A program made the translations under genes and the position numbers. The notes below the pieces were generated by a model, which did not search any database, was not told the origin of the DNA, and saw only the letters and a program-made list of their open reading frames with translations. From NCBI GenBank assembly GCA_033761835.1, contig JANRME010000296.1, positions 1 to 18,715 of the forward strand: 18,715 nucleotides of DNA. Reading direction: 5' to 3'. The DNA comes from JADJNW01 sp033761835 (lineage in GTDB: Bacteria; Bacteroidota; Bacteroidia; Chitinophagales; Saprospiraceae). Of the stretch, positions 1 through 7,371 are shown one piece after another; position 1 is the first letter of the stretch; each line of letters starts with the position of its first letter.

Positions 1-1
1 T

Positions 2-2320
2 GGCTTATTTTTAGGCACAAGCGCATTTTTATTATTAGGACATTACATTTATTATAATTTTAGTTTTGATCGCTTTCACCATGAATCCAACCGAATTGCA
101 AGGGTGAATTGTCTGGTCAGTATGCCAGATAAAACGCTGAAATACGCTGCTTCCTCGCGGCCTTTGGGCGATGGGTTTCAACGCTTTTTCCCTCAAATCG
201 AATCCTATACCCGAATGCGTTATTTCCCTGCTACGGTGATGCATGAAACCAATCGATTTGATGAAAATATTATATTATTCGCAGACTCTACTTTTTTAGA
301 TGTTTTTTCATTTACTTTAATAAAAGGTGATCCCAATACTGCATTGCATCATCCTGATGGAATGATTATTACAGAAGAGTTGGCAGAGCGTTATTTTGAA
401 AAAGAAAATCCGATTGGAAAATTATTAAACCTGCAATTACCAAATGGAAATCTGAGTGTAAAGATCACGGGTGTTGCTAAAAATCCACCGCCCAATTCCA
501 GTATCGAATTCTCCATGCTTGCTTCTTTTCGTATGGTTGAGGAGTTTTCAAATAATAATTATGCCTCTTTACTACCAGGGCTTTCCACTTTTGTAAAAGT
601 AAATGATCCTACCTCAATTAATAATATAAATGATAATATCCAGCAGTTTGTAAAAGCCGAATTTGATGAATCATTACATGAAGCTTTAAAGCCGGAATTA
701 CAGCCATTGCATAATATTTATTTTGCTTCGGATTATCAGTTTGATTTCGGGCGTAAAGGAAATCGCGGCACTTTGCTTGGATTACTTGCGCTTGGGGTTC
801 TCATTTTAATGATTGCTATTATTAATTACATCAATATTACAGTTGCATTAGGTACAAAGCGCGCTAAAGAAATTGCGGTGCGCAAAGTACTGGGTTCCGG
901 TAAATTACAAATCGCGGGTCAACATTTAGTAGAAATGATAGTCCTTGTTTTCGGCGTTTTAATATTAAGTAGTATCACGGTAAAATTATTATTACCACCG
1001 ATTGAAGCTTGGTTGGAAACCGATTTGCAAGTAGGCGTACTAAATAATTATCAGTACTGGTTATTACTTTTTACATTGGGATTATTATTAGCATTCGTAG
1101 CAGGCTCATATCCAGCGTTTTATTTATCAAAATTTAGTCCGCTTGAAAGTTTACGACAAAACAAGCAATTAACTTCCGGGCGATTTAATCTGCGACAAGT
1201 ACTGGTAAGTTTTCAATTCGCAATCGCTATTTTCTTTATTCTAAGCGCCTGGATCGTGTTGGATCAGTTGTTTTTCTTACAAAATAAAGATTTAGGATTT
1301 GATAAAGAACAAATAATAATGATTGATATCGGCGCGCCGGATGTGGCTTCACAGATTAATAATATAAAAACGAGTTTCTCACAAATTACAGGCGTAGAAG
1401 CTACGTCTTCAGCTTTGTCGGGGATGTTTGCGCCGCATATTCAGGCTAATTTTCAAGTAACAGAAGATACTTCTAATCAAGTTTATTTAATGAATACCAA
1501 TTATGTTGATCCTGGCTTTTTAAATACTTATGATATAAAACTCCTGCAAGGCCGCAATTTTACTGATACACCCGCGGATCGACATTATAAATTTATACTA
1601 AATGAAGCAGCAGTGACGCACCTGGGCTTAGGAAATATAGAAAATGTACCAGGAAAAGGATTAGAATACGTTGGTCAAGATTCCACATTTACTGGCGAAA
1701 TTATAGGTGTAGTAAATAATTATCATTTTCAATCATTACGTCAGTCCATTGAGCCCATCATTTGGACGATGACAGAAGATGCACGTCAAAACGCGCTGGC
1801 TTTGCGTATGAATGGGGATGTAAAAAACATTATTCCTCAATTAGAATCCGTCTGGAAATCATTTAATTTTGAGCAGGCATTTGAATATAATTTCCTGGAT
1901 GAAGTGGTCGCGGAAGCTTATCAAAATGAGCAACAATTAAGTGTTTTTATTCAAGTGACCACTGCGATCTTATTACTTATTTCCTGCATCGGCGTGTATG
2001 GCATCATGTTATTCACCGTAGAACAACGCAATAAAGAAATTGGCGTACGTAAAGTTTTCGGCGCCAGCATACAAAATTTATTATTACAACTAAATAAACA
2101 AAATATCTGGTTGACTTTAATCGGATTGATTGTGGGTGCACCTTTAGCCTATTGGGCCGGACAGCAATGGTTGGATAATTTTGCTTATCGTATTTCTTTT
2201 CAATGGTATTATATACCGGGAGCAGTTATGATATTGATTATAATAACTTTATTATCCGTGAGTGTGCTTACCTGGCGCACCGCAAGAAAAAACCCCGTGG
2301 AAGTGCTGCGATATGAGTAG
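2..2320 (+). CDS. FtsX/MacB-type ABC transporter permease (5' truncated by window)
   Basis: This is an inner-membrane permease of the MacB/FtsX class, which works with a separate ATPase subunit in export or mechanotransmission; the substrate cannot be told. The frame is open from base 2, and the first residues (GLFLGTSAFLLLGHYIYYN then FSFDRFH) match the first membrane helix and the E/FSFDRFH segment found near the start of this family. The real start therefore lies roughly 25-30 codons before the window, and the GTG at 104 is internal. Further helices occur around 770-850, 930-1000, 1060-1120 and 1200-1265, and in the C-terminal half near 1950-2015, 2105-2160 and 2210-2275, giving two FtsX domains separated by a periplasmic MacB_PCD-like region. 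Both cytoplasmic signatures are visible (AKEIAVRKVLG and NKEIGVRKVFG), and the C-terminus is ARKNPVEVLRYE. No ATPase gene is in the window. Confidence 0.93.
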   Translation, partial: GLFLGTSAFLLLGHYIYYNFSFDRFHHESNRIARVNCLVSMPDKTLKYAASSRPLGDGFQRFFPQIESYTRMRYFPATVMHETNRFDENIILFADSTFLDVFSFTLIKGDPNTALHHPDGMIITEELAERYFEKENPIGKLLNLQLPNGNLSVKITGVAKNPPPNSSIEFSMLASFRMVEEFSNNNYASLLPGLSTFVKVNDPTSINNINDNIQQFVKAEFDESLHEALKPELQPLHNIYFASDYQFDFGRKGNRGTLLGLLALGVLILMIAIINYINITVALGTKRAKEIAVRKVLGSGKLQIAGQHLVEMIVLVFGVLILSSITVKLLLPPIEAWLETDLQVGVLNNYQYWLLLFTLGLLLAFVAGSYPAFYLSKFSPLESLRQNKQLTSGRFNLRQVLVSFQFAIAIFFILSAWIVLDQLFFLQNKDLGFDKEQIIMIDIGAPDVASQINNIKTSFSQITGVEATSSALSGMFAPHIQANFQVTEDTSNQVYLMNTNYVDPGFLNTYDIKLLQGRNFTDTPADRHYKFILNEAAVTHLGLGNIENVPGKGLEYVGQDSTFTGEIIGVVNNYHFQSLRQSIEPIIWTMTEDARQNALALRMNGDVKNIIPQLESVWKSFNFEQAFEYNFLDEVVAEAYQNEQQLSVFIQVTTAILLLISCIGVYGIMLFTVEQRNKEIGVRKVFGASIQNLLLQLNKQNIWLTLIGLIVGAPLAYWAGQQWLDNFAYRISFQWYYIPGAVMILIIITLLSVSVLTWRTARKNPVEVLRYE

Positions 2321-2349
2321 AATGTTACGTGACTAAATTTTAAATAATA

Positions 2350-2381
2350 TTTGCGAACCATTGTAGTCATTTGTATCTTTG
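2350..2381 (+). promoter_or_regulatory. Bacteroidota-type promoter of xisH-xisI
   Basis: TTTG at 2350-2353 and TATCTTTG at 2374-2381 match the Bacteroidota primary sigma-factor consensus (-33 TTTG, -7 TAnnTTTG) with a 20-nt spacer. Transcription would begin near 2387-2390, only about 10 nt before the xisH ATG at 2398, so the mRNA would be almost leaderless. This suggests the XisHI pair is transcribed on its own and not from the permease gene. Confidence 0.6.
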
Positions 2382-2397
2382 AAGTAAAAGGTAATGG

Positions 2398-2811
2398 ATG
2401 GCAAGAGATAAATTTCACGACGAGGTGCGGTTGGCCTTGGAAAGTGACGGTTGGCAAATTACGGATGATCCGCTTTCGTTCAAAATAGGAAAACTACAAG
2501 TACAGATTGATTTAGGAGCAGAGCGCGTGATTGCCGCAGAACGAGGCGCAGACAAAATTGCCGTTGAGATAAAAACTTTTGGTAGCCCATCGTTTATTAC
2601 CGCATTATACGAGGCAGTAGGAAAATATGTCATCTATCGAAGTGTTTTAAAAGAAATGCAGCCGGAGCGAATGTTGTTTCTGGCAATACCGAAAAGCATT
2701 TTCAATCGTTTTTTTGAAGAATCCGTCATTCAGCAATTGATACAAGACGAGGATTTCAAAATTATTATTTATGATCAGCATTCACAAATCATTACAAAAT
2801 GGATAAAATAA
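2398..2811 (+). CDS. xisH: XisH family protein (fdxN element excision controlling factor)
   Basis: The 137-residue protein matches the XisH family over its full length: ARDKFHDEVRLALESDGW near residues 2-19, ITDDPLSF, the IDLGAERVIAAER block at about 38-50, AVEIKTF at about 56-62 and the final ITKWIK. XisH was first described in Anabaena/Nostoc, where with XisI it is needed for developmental excision of the fdxN element by the recombinase XisF. Its fold belongs to the restriction-endonuclease-like group, and the D...(A)E...EIK spacing seen here (IDLGAE, VEIK) fits a PD-(D/E)XK-like core. No recombinase or nitrogen-fixation gene is nearby, so the role here is probably different from the classical one. 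The reading frame overlaps xisI by 13 nt, implying translational coupling. Confidence 0.92.
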   Translation: MARDKFHDEVRLALESDGWQITDDPLSFKIGKLQVQIDLGAERVIAAERGADKIAVEIKTFGSPSFITALYEAVGKYVIYRSVLKEMQPERMLFLAIPKSIFNRFFEESVIQQLIQDEDFKIIIYDQHSQIITKWIK

Positions 2812-3134
2812 AAAAATATGAAGCGGCTATTTTAAATATACTTAATGAATACGCACAAATTACTTATGCCAATGTAAAAGGCGGTAATGAATTAATAGCC
2901 GATAAAGAAAATCATCGCTACCAGGTAGTGACTATTGGCTGGGAAGGGGATCGCTTTGTGCATGACTGCCCTTTACATTTCGATATTATTGATGGCAAAG
3001 TATGGATACAACAAAATATGACCGAATGGGAAGTCGGCGAAATGCTGGAAGCGCAAGACGTACCTAAAAGCGATATTGTGATTGGTTTCTTACCACCGGA
3101 ACTTAGGGCGTATTCGGAATATGCAGTGGCATGA
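2799..3134 (+). CDS. xisI: XisI family protein
   Basis: This 111-residue protein is a XisI family member. Recognisable parts are the N-terminal MDKIKKYEAAILNILNEYA helix, the YQVVTIGWEGDRFVHDCPLH core around residues 47-66, KVWIQQNMTEWEVGEMLEA and the closing IVIGFLPPELRAYSEYA. The start codon lies inside the last codons of xisH (13-nt overlap), the usual arrangement for this pair. XisI proteins are nearly always encoded next to XisH and are thought to act with it. A nuclease-like protein plus a small partner, in a coupled two-gene unit, could also be read as an effector and its regulator, but that is inference. Confidence 0.92.
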   Translation: MDKIKKYEAAILNILNEYAQITYANVKGGNELIADKENHRYQVVTIGWEGDRFVHDCPLHFDIIDGKVWIQQNMTEWEVGEMLEAQDVPKSDIVIGFLPPELRAYSEYAVA

Positions 3135-3150
3135 TCTTTAGATAAAAAAA

Positions 3151-3164
3151 ATTGCTTTTGCAAT
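3151..3164. repeat. small hairpin after xisI
   Basis: ATTGC-TTTT-GCAAT forms a 5-bp stem with a 4-nt loop just behind the xisI stop codon. It is AT-rich and has no clear T tract, so terminator function is doubtful. Its ATTGC/GCAAT arms recur at the centre of the larger palindrome at 3267-3306. Confidence 0.4.
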
Positions 3165-3266
3165 ATACTATACTGATCATTATACTCGACATAACCCTGT
3201 AATGATAAGTCCACTGCATTTTTGACAATCAGCCTTTGCTTCTTTTGAATTCCTTAGTTCATTAGT

Positions 3267-3306
3267 AGAGTCTCAGAAAAATTGCTAGCAATTTTTCTGA
3301 GGCTCT
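3267..3306. repeat. 40-bp palindrome between convergent genes, possible bidirectional terminator
   Basis: The left arm AGAGTCTCAGAAAAATTGCT is followed directly by its reverse complement, centred between 3286 and 3287. Nineteen of the twenty pairs match and the one exception is a T-G pair. Each arm carries A5/T5 runs. It lies between xisI (+) and the small gene at 3333-3626 (-), which converge here, so the simplest reading is a shared terminator. A remnant of a small palindromic mobile repeat is the alternative. Confidence 0.75.
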
Positions 3307-3332
3307 GACGAGATAAATATGCTAATTTATTC

Positions 3333-3626
3333 TTATGATACTTTCATTTTGCCTTTAAGTTCCAAAACTTTCTCCCAGTATCCATGATTAGGGGTTTGCT
3401 TATTGGGCGGCGTATTTATCCATTCAATATTTATGAAATGGCGAAATGCTATGATGTAATTTAGAAAGTTTAAATGATCTTGATTTAAAAGAAAAAAGCA
3501 GTACACTTCATTTTCTTCTTTCTTAATTGAGACAGGTATTTCAGCCCAGTTGATGAATTGCTCCAAATAAACAAGCTCATCAGGAGTCATTAAAATTCTA
3601 AGATACATTCTTAAAGTTTGTTGCAT
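3333..3626 (-). CDS. small hypothetical protein
   Basis: A 97-residue open frame begins with MQQTLRMYLRILMTPDEL and ends with WEKVLELKGKMKVS. I do not recognise the family. There is no signal peptide or membrane helix; the centre is rich in aromatic residues (YCFFLLNQ, NYIIAFRHFINIEW) and it looks like a small soluble alpha/beta protein. It is supported by a normal amino-acid mix, an ATG start in an AT-rich leader, its placement between two palindromes and gene starts, and the absence of any competing frame. It converges on xisI and is divergent from the methyltransferase gene. It could be a third member of the accessory XisHI region, but nothing in its sequence proves this. Confidence 0.55.
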   Translation of the reverse strand: MQQTLRMYLRILMTPDELVYLEQFINWAEIPVSIKKEENEVYCFFLLNQDHLNFLNYIIAFRHFINIEWINTPPNKQTPNHGYWEKVLELKGKMKVS

Positions 3627-3757
3627 TGAATTAAAATTTAAATTATCGTTTGCAAGATAAACTTAATAAGACTGAAGCAAAGAATTCTGCTGCTATGGTT
3701 GGTTTACCATAAAAAGTATTTAATTCCCCGTACCTTTACCAAAAATCACTTTCATCT

Positions 3758-4945
3758 GTGAAAATCATCGTCAAAACCATGCAGGGGCTGGAAGGGGTGC
3801 TTGCGGAAGAAATCAGGCAGTTGGGCGGCACGCAGGTCAAGGAACTCAAGCGGGCCGTGGAGTTTGAAGGGGATAAGCGCCTGCTGTATCGCGCCAATCT
3901 GGAGTTGCGCACTGCGCTGCGGGTGTTGGTGCATTTGCAGGATTTTGTTGCCAAAAGCCCCGAAGACTTGTACAAAAAAATTCTACGCATCCCCTGGGAA
4001 CAGTACTTGGACGTAGATAAAACTTTTGCAATTGACGCGACCGCCAGTTCCGAAATATTTCGGCATTCAAAATTCGCTGCGCTCAAAGTCAAAGACGCTA
4101 TTGCCGATTATTTTCGCAATCTCAAAGGCCGCCGCCCTGATGTGAATACAGAGTTTCCGCACCTGCGTGTCAATCTACACATCAATCAGGATCAATGCTC
4201 GCTTTCGCTCGATAGCACGGCTGACTCTTTGCACAAACGCGGCTACCGCGCCAATACCCTCGAAGCGCCTATCAATGAAGTGTTAGCGGCTGGGATGATT
4301 CTGCTTTCCGGCTGGGATGGAAAAACGACTTTTGTAGATCCGATGTGCGGCTCCGGCACTTTGATAATCGAAGCCGCTTTATTTGCAACGCATACGTCGC
4401 CACAATTGCACCGTCAAGCCTTTGGTTTTATGAAATGGCGCGATTTTGATAAAAAGCTTTGGGAAGATATTCTAGATAAAGCTAAAGCGCAAATTACTCC
4501 TTTACAATGTAATATCCTCGGTTTCGACAAAGATATGCGCGCGGTTCGCGTGAGTGCACAGAATATTTTCTCCGCGCATCTGGAAGGGCAAGGTATCAAA
4601 GTAGAAAAACAATCCATCGAAAAACTCGTGCCACCGGCGGCTCCCGGCCTGCTCATCACCAATCCGCCTTACGATGAGCGCCTCAAGGAGGAAGAAATCG
4701 AAGCATTTTATAAAATGATCGGAGATCGCCTCAAGCAAGTGTTTGCAGGTTACGAAGCCTGGATTATTTCTTCCAATCAGGAAGCTTTGAAGCATATCGG
4801 CTTGCGTCCTTCGCAAAAAATGACGTTATTTAATGGTGCATTGGAATGTAAATTTCAGAAATACGAATTATATGAAGGTTCTCGGAAGTCGGAAGTGGGG
4901 AATGGGAAGTCGGAAGTCGGAAATGGGAAGTCGGAAGCAATATAG
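3758..4945 (+). CDS. THUMP-domain class I SAM-dependent RNA methyltransferase (RlmL/UPF0020 type)
   Basis: The enzyme probably makes N2-methylguanosine in 23S rRNA, like the N-terminal half of RlmKL/RlmL (family knowledge). The start is the GTG at 3758, because MKIIVKTMQGLEGVLAEEI is the usual N-terminus of the family and no ATG fits. The THUMP region covers roughly residues 45-155. The methyltransferase domain follows, with NEVLAAGMILLSGWDG at 173-188, SAM motif I DPMCGSGT at 194-201, FDKD at 256-259 and the catalytic NPPY at 302-305. The family normally ends near ECKFQKYELYEG. The last 20 or so residues here are an extra tail made of (R/G)KSEVGN heptads, encoded by a 7-bp tandem repeat. The stop codon lies 23 nt inside the next gene. 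Confidence 0.9.
   Translation: MKIIVKTMQGLEGVLAEEIRQLGGTQVKELKRAVEFEGDKRLLYRANLELRTALRVLVHLQDFVAKSPEDLYKKILRIPWEQYLDVDKTFAIDATASSEIFRHSKFAALKVKDAIADYFRNLKGRRPDVNTEFPHLRVNLHINQDQCSLSLDSTADSLHKRGYRANTLEAPINEVLAAGMILLSGWDGKTTFVDPMCGSGTLIIEAALFATHTSPQLHRQAFGFMKWRDFDKKLWEDILDKAKAQITPLQCNILGFDKDMRAVRVSAQNIFSAHLEGQGIKVEKQSIEKLVPPAAPGLLITNPPYDERLKEEEIEAFYKMIGDRLKQVFAGYEAWIISSNQEALKHIGLRPSQKMTLFNGALECKFQKYELYEGSRKSEVGNGKSEVGNGKSEAI
4883..4938 (+). repeat. heptanucleotide tandem repeat, 8 copies of SGGAART
   Basis: Eight consecutive 7-bp units can be laid out without a gap: CGGAAGT twice, GGGGAAT, GGGAAGT, CGGAAGT, CGGAAAT, GGGAAGT, CGGAAGC. The array covers the methyltransferase C-terminus and also the putative ATG (4923) of the next gene. 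Because seven is not a multiple of three, gain or loss of one unit would change the end of the methyltransferase and its overlap with the downstream gene. Confidence 0.85.
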
Positions 4946-5354
4946 AATTGGCTTATTAACGCTTGGTTTTGCTTTGGTTTTAATGACGGCTACTGCCCAA
5001 ATCGCTGGCAAATCGATCCCCGAATTGCGCCAGGAAATGAGCGCCTCTGTTTCCATCCTTCCAATATTCTATCCTTCCACCATTCCATCCTTCCATTATT
5101 CCAAAACTCCATTATTCCAACATTCCAATATTCCATTTAGTATTTACTATTTACCTCTAAACCCTAACGCCTTTAAGCCTCTAAACCTATCCCCCGATAA
5201 GCCCACAAACCCTTACCCCAATCTCCACCGCTACGAACACCTCCCCATCTTTTGCAAGATCGAAGTAAAAATGGAGCAAGCCGCCAAATTCCCGATCAAA
5301 GTGCGCCTCGGCGATGTGGAATATGTGGATAGATTGGAAGGGAAGAGGCAATAA
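4923..5354 (+). CDS. small secreted protein with an internal simple-sequence insert
   Basis: Taking the ATG at 4923 gives 143 residues: a signal peptide (MGSRKQYRIGLLTLGFALVL then MTATAQ, residues 1-26), a short linker, a low-complexity stretch at residues 44-76 encoded by TTCCA-rich repeats, and a C-terminal domain-like part that looks conserved (NPYPNLHRYEHLPIFCKIEV, then RLGDVEYVDRLEGKRQ). I do not recognise the family. Upstream in-frame ATGs (4833, 4872) would put non-hydrophobic repeat residues before the signal peptide, so 4923 is preferred. It overlaps the methyltransferase gene by 23 nt and probably shares its transcript. The periplasm or outer envelope is the expected location. The repeat stretch keeps the frame open, so the protein may still be made, with a variable spacer. 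Confidence 0.6.
   Translation: MGSRKQYRIGLLTLGFALVLMTATAQIAGKSIPELRQEMSASVSILPIFYPSTIPSFHYSKTPLFQHSNIPFSIYYLPLNPNAFKPLNLSPDKPTNPYPNLHRYEHLPIFCKIEVKMEQAAKFPIKVRLGDVEYVDRLEGKRQ
5051..5137 (+). repeat. imperfect TTCCA/ATTCCA tandem repeat
   Basis: From TTCCATCCTTCCAATATTC onward, the words TTCCA, ATTCCA and CTCCA recur about every 6-13 bases until CAATATTCCATTTAG, nearly free of G on this strand. It lies wholly inside the small secreted protein and encodes SILPIFYPSTIPSFHYSKTP and what follows. It looks like an expanded simple repeat inserted in frame. Confidence 0.75.
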
Positions 5355-5408
5355 AATGATTTATTAAATTCTTTTCCTATCTTTCATCTGGCAAAATAAA
5401 ATGACCCC

Positions 5409-7331
5409 ATGTTGCTGGATATTGCTTCTCTAATCGTCGAGTTATTAAAAAATCTTGGCTTACCCGACAAACGGGCGACCCAGTTGATTGTTCTTTTCAT
5501 TCTCATCGTTATAGGCATTACTGCGCTCAATTACTTCTGGAAGTTCTTAAAATGGATGATTCGCAGAAGAAACCGGCGACTTTTAAATCGAGATTTATTT
5601 CCTTATTACACCCCACAGGAAGTGTATGATGCTACACGCTATTACATTCCTACTCATTATCAAAACGTAGCGCCCTCGGAAGATGAAGAACCTGGCAGAC
5701 GATATATTGCCTCCGCGCGTAATCGCCTGATTCCCTTATTTTTGAAAAAAGCATTTCCGCAAAGCGGCGACGATAATAGATTTTACTTGCTCCTCGCAGA
5801 TTCGGGTATGGGTAAGACCACTTTTATGATTAATCTCTACCTCGCTTATAAAAAGCAGTGGACTTGGGGCAAGCCCAAATACAATATCATGCTCCTCCCT
5901 TTAGGCAGGAAAGACTCGCTGGAGCGTATAGAAAAAATGGATTTTGACCAAAAGAAAGATACAATTATTCTCCTCGATGCTTTTGATGAAGACAATGCGG
6001 CGGTGCAAGATTATCAAAAACGAATGAAGGAATTATTGGAATTGGTCGGAGATTTTCGAGAGATAGTGATTACCTGCCGCACCCAGTTTTTCCCTTCTCA
6101 ACACGAAGAACCGCACGAAACGGGCTATGTCACTTTTGGCGGGCATCCCAAAGCCATACAATTTCAAAAGCTTTATATTTCGGTCTTTTCGGATAAAGAT
6201 ATCAAACGCTATCTTGCCAAACGCTACAATATTTTGAATTTTTTCACCTGGGAAAAGCTGCGCCGCGCCCATGAAATCGTGCAAAGAAGCCCCAACCTGA
6301 TGGTGCGCCCGATGCTGCTGAGTCATATCGAGGATTTGGTGAAAAGTGATAAAAAATTTGAATACAGCTATGAGCTTTATGAAGTAATGATTGATAAATG
6401 GTTGGACCGAGAAGCGAATAAACCGGGCATCATAGAAAAATACGGCTCGCAGGAAAGCTTCAAGCAAAAACTCTATGAATTTTCTCAAAAGCTGGCGGTG
6501 GACTTATATGAAAACCGCGAAAAACGAGGCGGTTTATTTATTCCAAAAGATGAAAAATTTGGTAAAAAAGAAGGCTTACAATTGGAGGATATAGAAAGCC
6601 AGGAAACCGCCGAACTGAGTGAAGGCGAAAAAAGAAGCCGCTCCTTGCTCAATCGCAACGCTGCTGGTTATTATAAATTCTCGCATAAATCCATCCTGGA
6701 GTATTTCTTAGCGCTTGAGTTCATTGACAATCCTACTTTTTTTAAAAGCTTCAATTTCAATGGGATGGAGGCCGCAAAAAGGTTTCTAGATGAATTTGCA
6801 GTACAATTTCTTAAAAACTCCAACGGCGAGTTTGCAATAAATGAATTAAGCAAGCCTAAACAACTTGCCCAAATAACCATTGAAGATTTTGATAATATTG
6901 TTTCCATTACATTAAAGCAATTTGAATACAAAAAAATACAACTCTTAACCAATTTATCCACTCTAAAAGAAATTACTGCTTTTGATAAAATTCAATTTCC
7001 TACGCTTTACCATTTATACGAGTATTATCTTTATGGTTGGCGAGAACGGCGAGAACGGCTAGAACGGCTAGAACGGCTAGAACCGCTAGAACGGCTAGAA
7101 CGGCTAGAACTGGTAGAACGGCTAGAACTGCTAGAACTGCTAGAACTGCGAGAACTGCGAGAACTGCGAGAACGGCTAGAACTGCGAGAACTGCTAGAAC
7201 TGCGAGAACGGCTAGAACTGCTAAAGAAAAAAGACCCTGCTTTAATAAAAGGGCTACAAGCCGCCAATGAATTTCTCCGGCAAATGAAATGGCTCGAAGA
7301 AAAAATGCCCAATACCAAGTTTTATTATTGA
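5409..7331 (+). CDS. membrane-anchored NACHT-family NTPase with C-terminal (L/R)E(L/R) repeats
   Basis: This 640-residue STAND-type P-loop NTPase has one N-terminal membrane helix (about residues 26-50, LIVLFILIVIGITALNYFW) followed by a basic stop-transfer segment (IRRRNRR). The nucleotide-binding core starts near 120: Walker A ADSGMGKTT at 130-138 (Ala in place of the first Gly), Walker B with the NACHT-type acidic cluster IILLDAFDED at 186-195, and a sensor segment IVITCRTQFFP at 219-229. A helical region follows (HKSILEYFLALEF, typical of the post-NACHT winged-helix part). Residues 545-604 are twenty (Leu/Arg)-Glu-(Leu/Arg) triplets. A 36-residue tail ends in NTKFYY. NACHT proteins in bacteria are often signal-sensing and several protect against phages; here the repeat stretch stands where a sensor usually is. 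The ATG at 5409 lies 54 nt after the secreted-protein gene. Confidence 0.85.
   Translation: MLLDIASLIVELLKNLGLPDKRATQLIVLFILIVIGITALNYFWKFLKWMIRRRNRRLLNRDLFPYYTPQEVYDATRYYIPTHYQNVAPSEDEEPGRRYIASARNRLIPLFLKKAFPQSGDDNRFYLLLADSGMGKTTFMINLYLAYKKQWTWGKPKYNIMLLPLGRKDSLERIEKMDFDQKKDTIILLDAFDEDNAAVQDYQKRMKELLELVGDFREIVITCRTQFFPSQHEEPHETGYVTFGGHPKAIQFQKLYISVFSDKDIKRYLAKRYNILNFFTWEKLRRAHEIVQRSPNLMVRPMLLSHIEDLVKSDKKFEYSYELYEVMIDKWLDREANKPGIIEKYGSQESFKQKLYEFSQKLAVDLYENREKRGGLFIPKDEKFGKKEGLQLEDIESQETAELSEGEKRSRSLLNRNAAGYYKFSHKSILEYFLALEFIDNPTFFKSFNFNGMEAAKRFLDEFAVQFLKNSNGEFAINELSKPKQLAQITIEDFDNIVSITLKQFEYKKIQLLTNLSTLKEITAFDKIQFPTLYHLYEYYLYGWRERRERLERLERLEPLERLERLELVERLELLELLELRELRELRERLELRELLELRERLELLKKKDPALIKGLQAANEFLRQMKWLEEKMPNTKFYY
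7041..7220 (+). repeat. 9-bp tandem repeat, 20 units, encoding (L/R)E(L/R)
   Basis: Twenty in-frame 9-bp units can be aligned without gaps as (CTA or CGA)-GAA-(CGG or CTG). The middle codon is GAA in all twenty. All variation in codons 1 and 3 is a T/G change at the second base, which swaps Leu and Arg. The exceptions are one GTA (Val) in unit 9 and one CCG (Pro) in unit 5. The other frames on both strands stay open through the array only because of its period. Confidence 0.95.
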
Positions 7332-7371
7332 TGGTTTGGGCTTCTATTTTAACGTAAGTGATGATAAAAAT

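Noticed and set aside
104..2320. A GTG start at 104 for the permease.
   Set aside because: The frame is open upstream to base 2 and encodes the family's first helix, so the gene is truncated by the window edge.
7031..7318. Ser/Arg-rich (-) and Ala-Arg-Thr (+, 7037-7270) frames across the NACHT repeat.
   Set aside because: They are shadows of the 9-bp period; the NACHT frame continues on both sides with normal protein sequence.
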